This document shows, in pieces, positions 5,039-5,475 of a DNA stretch of 5,475 bases (position 1 is the stretch's first letter; every line of letters begins with the position of its first letter). The notes beneath the pieces were generated by a model, which did no database searches, had not been told where the DNA came from, and saw nothing but the letters and a program-made list of their open reading frames with translations. Made by a program: the position numbers and the translations under genes. Origin of the DNA: an uncultured Actinomycetes bacterium (GTDB lineage: Bacteria; Actinomycetota; Actinomycetes; Nanopelagicales; Nanopelagicaceae); the NCBI GenBank assembly GCA_903820565.1, contig CAIJHZ010000011.1, positions 1 to 5,475 of the forward strand. The letters run 5' to 3'.

Positions 5039-5475
5039 CTATTGAACAACGGAGGCAAATCTACCGCCCTTTTTGAGTACAGATTCCAACATCGGACGGG
5101 TCAGCTTTCCCGTAAATGTGTTCTGTTGGCTTGGGTGGTAACTAGCTAATAACAAGTATTCACGGCCATTATGGCTGTATTTCAGTGATGCTCCGTGGGC
5201 AAACTTAACCTTCTTTATTGGATGACCCATCTGCTTTAATGTTTTGAAGATCGCATCCCATGCAAAAGATCCCAGCCCGATTATGGCTTTCATTGTGGCC
5301 ATCGACAGTTCAAGATCCCGTACAAAAAACGGTGAACACATATCCCGTTCTTCAATGAGCGGCTTATTGTCAGGGGGTGCACATCTAACAACGCAGATAA
5401 TTCTGGTGTCCTTTAGCTTCTGACCATCATCAAGCGAAGTGCTTGTAGCAATTTTTGCAATACCAATTTTGTGCA
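5039..5475 (-). CDS. udgB: Type-5 uracil-DNA glycosylase (UdgB), C-terminal part
   Basis: The reading frame stays open from the TAG at 5039 to the right edge (145 codons), so the N-terminus lies outside the window. The visible protein is rich in family hallmarks: VVRCAPPDNKPLIEERDMCSP, IGLGSFAWDAIF, FAHGASLKYS, and the C-terminal SYHPSQQNTFTGKLTRPML. The S-Y-H-P-S-x-Q-N-T-x-T-G motif is the DNA-binding/active-site loop of the UdgB branch of family 4/5 glycosylases, which remove uracil and other deaminated bases from DNA to start base excision repair. The cysteines in VVRC and RDMC fit the last two of the four ligands of the 4Fe-4S cluster; the first two should lie upstream. An internal ATG at 5341 would remove the VRCAPPDNK part and is not the true start. 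The stop is 8 bp from the UAA tRNA, which follows on the same strand. Confidence 0.93.
   Translation of the reverse strand, partial: HKIGIAKIATSTSLDDGQKLKDTRIICVVRCAPPDNKPLIEERDMCSPFFVRDLELSMATMKAIIGLGSFAWDAIFKTLKQMGHPIKKVKFAHGASLKYSHNGREYLLLASYHPSQQNTFTGKLTRPMLESVLKKGGRFASVVQ

Noticed and set aside
1..5475. CRISPR array, insertion sequence, toxin-antitoxin or phage defence genes
   Set aside because: No regularly spaced repeats, transposase or integrase motifs, or recognisable toxin, antitoxin or defence proteins were seen in any frame.

Overview
The window reads as a chromosomal stretch of a low-to-moderate GC actinobacterium. My best guess is a freshwater member of the Nanopelagicales/acI type ('Candidatus Planktophila' or a relative). 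This is inferred from three things: the Bax inhibitor-1/YccA N-terminus in the form common in Actinobacteria (MRSSNPVLGRAF), a type-5 uracil-DNA glycosylase, and a secreted Ig-like/DUF1566 protein with a paired-cysteine N-terminal motif of the kind I associate with small actinobacteria. The assignment rests on recognition, not on a search.

Layout, left to right. The left edge holds the first 39 codons of a minus-strand Bax inhibitor-1/YccA family membrane protein. A divergent spacer of about 215 bp with several short inverted repeats separates it from a plus-strand gene (336-779) for a 147-aa protein with a zinc ribbon, a disordered linker and two membrane helices. Convergent to it, 24 bp away, is a 56-aa two-helix membrane protein (804-974, minus). 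Three long minus-strand genes for exported proteins follow: 1050-2408 (452 aa) and 2444-3295 (283 aa), which look like one transcription unit, and 3437-4882 (481 aa; signal peptide, duplicated Cys motif, fibronectin type III, putative Ig, DUF1566/Lcl C-terminal domain). A tRNA gene with anticodon UAA (4955-5030, minus) and the C-terminal part of UdgB (5039-5475, minus, running off the right edge) complete the window.

The most notable structure is a partial copy of the tRNA. The anticodon-arm-to-CCA part of the gene at 4955-5030 recurs in the same orientation at 3388-3438, with 27 consecutive identical bases and decayed flanks. The two copies bracket one gene, 3437-4882, almost exactly: its stop codon lies in the edge of the decayed copy, and only about 72 bp separate its start from the intact tRNA. 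This is the footprint expected of DNA inserted at a tRNA 3' end (an attL/attR pair), but no integrase is present in the bracketed segment. The layout suggests a small accessory region of cell-surface genes lodged between conserved chromosomal genes (udgB-tRNA on one side, the YccA gene on the other). The tRNA itself is unusual: its UAA anticodon predicts leucine, yet it has a short, class I variable loop.
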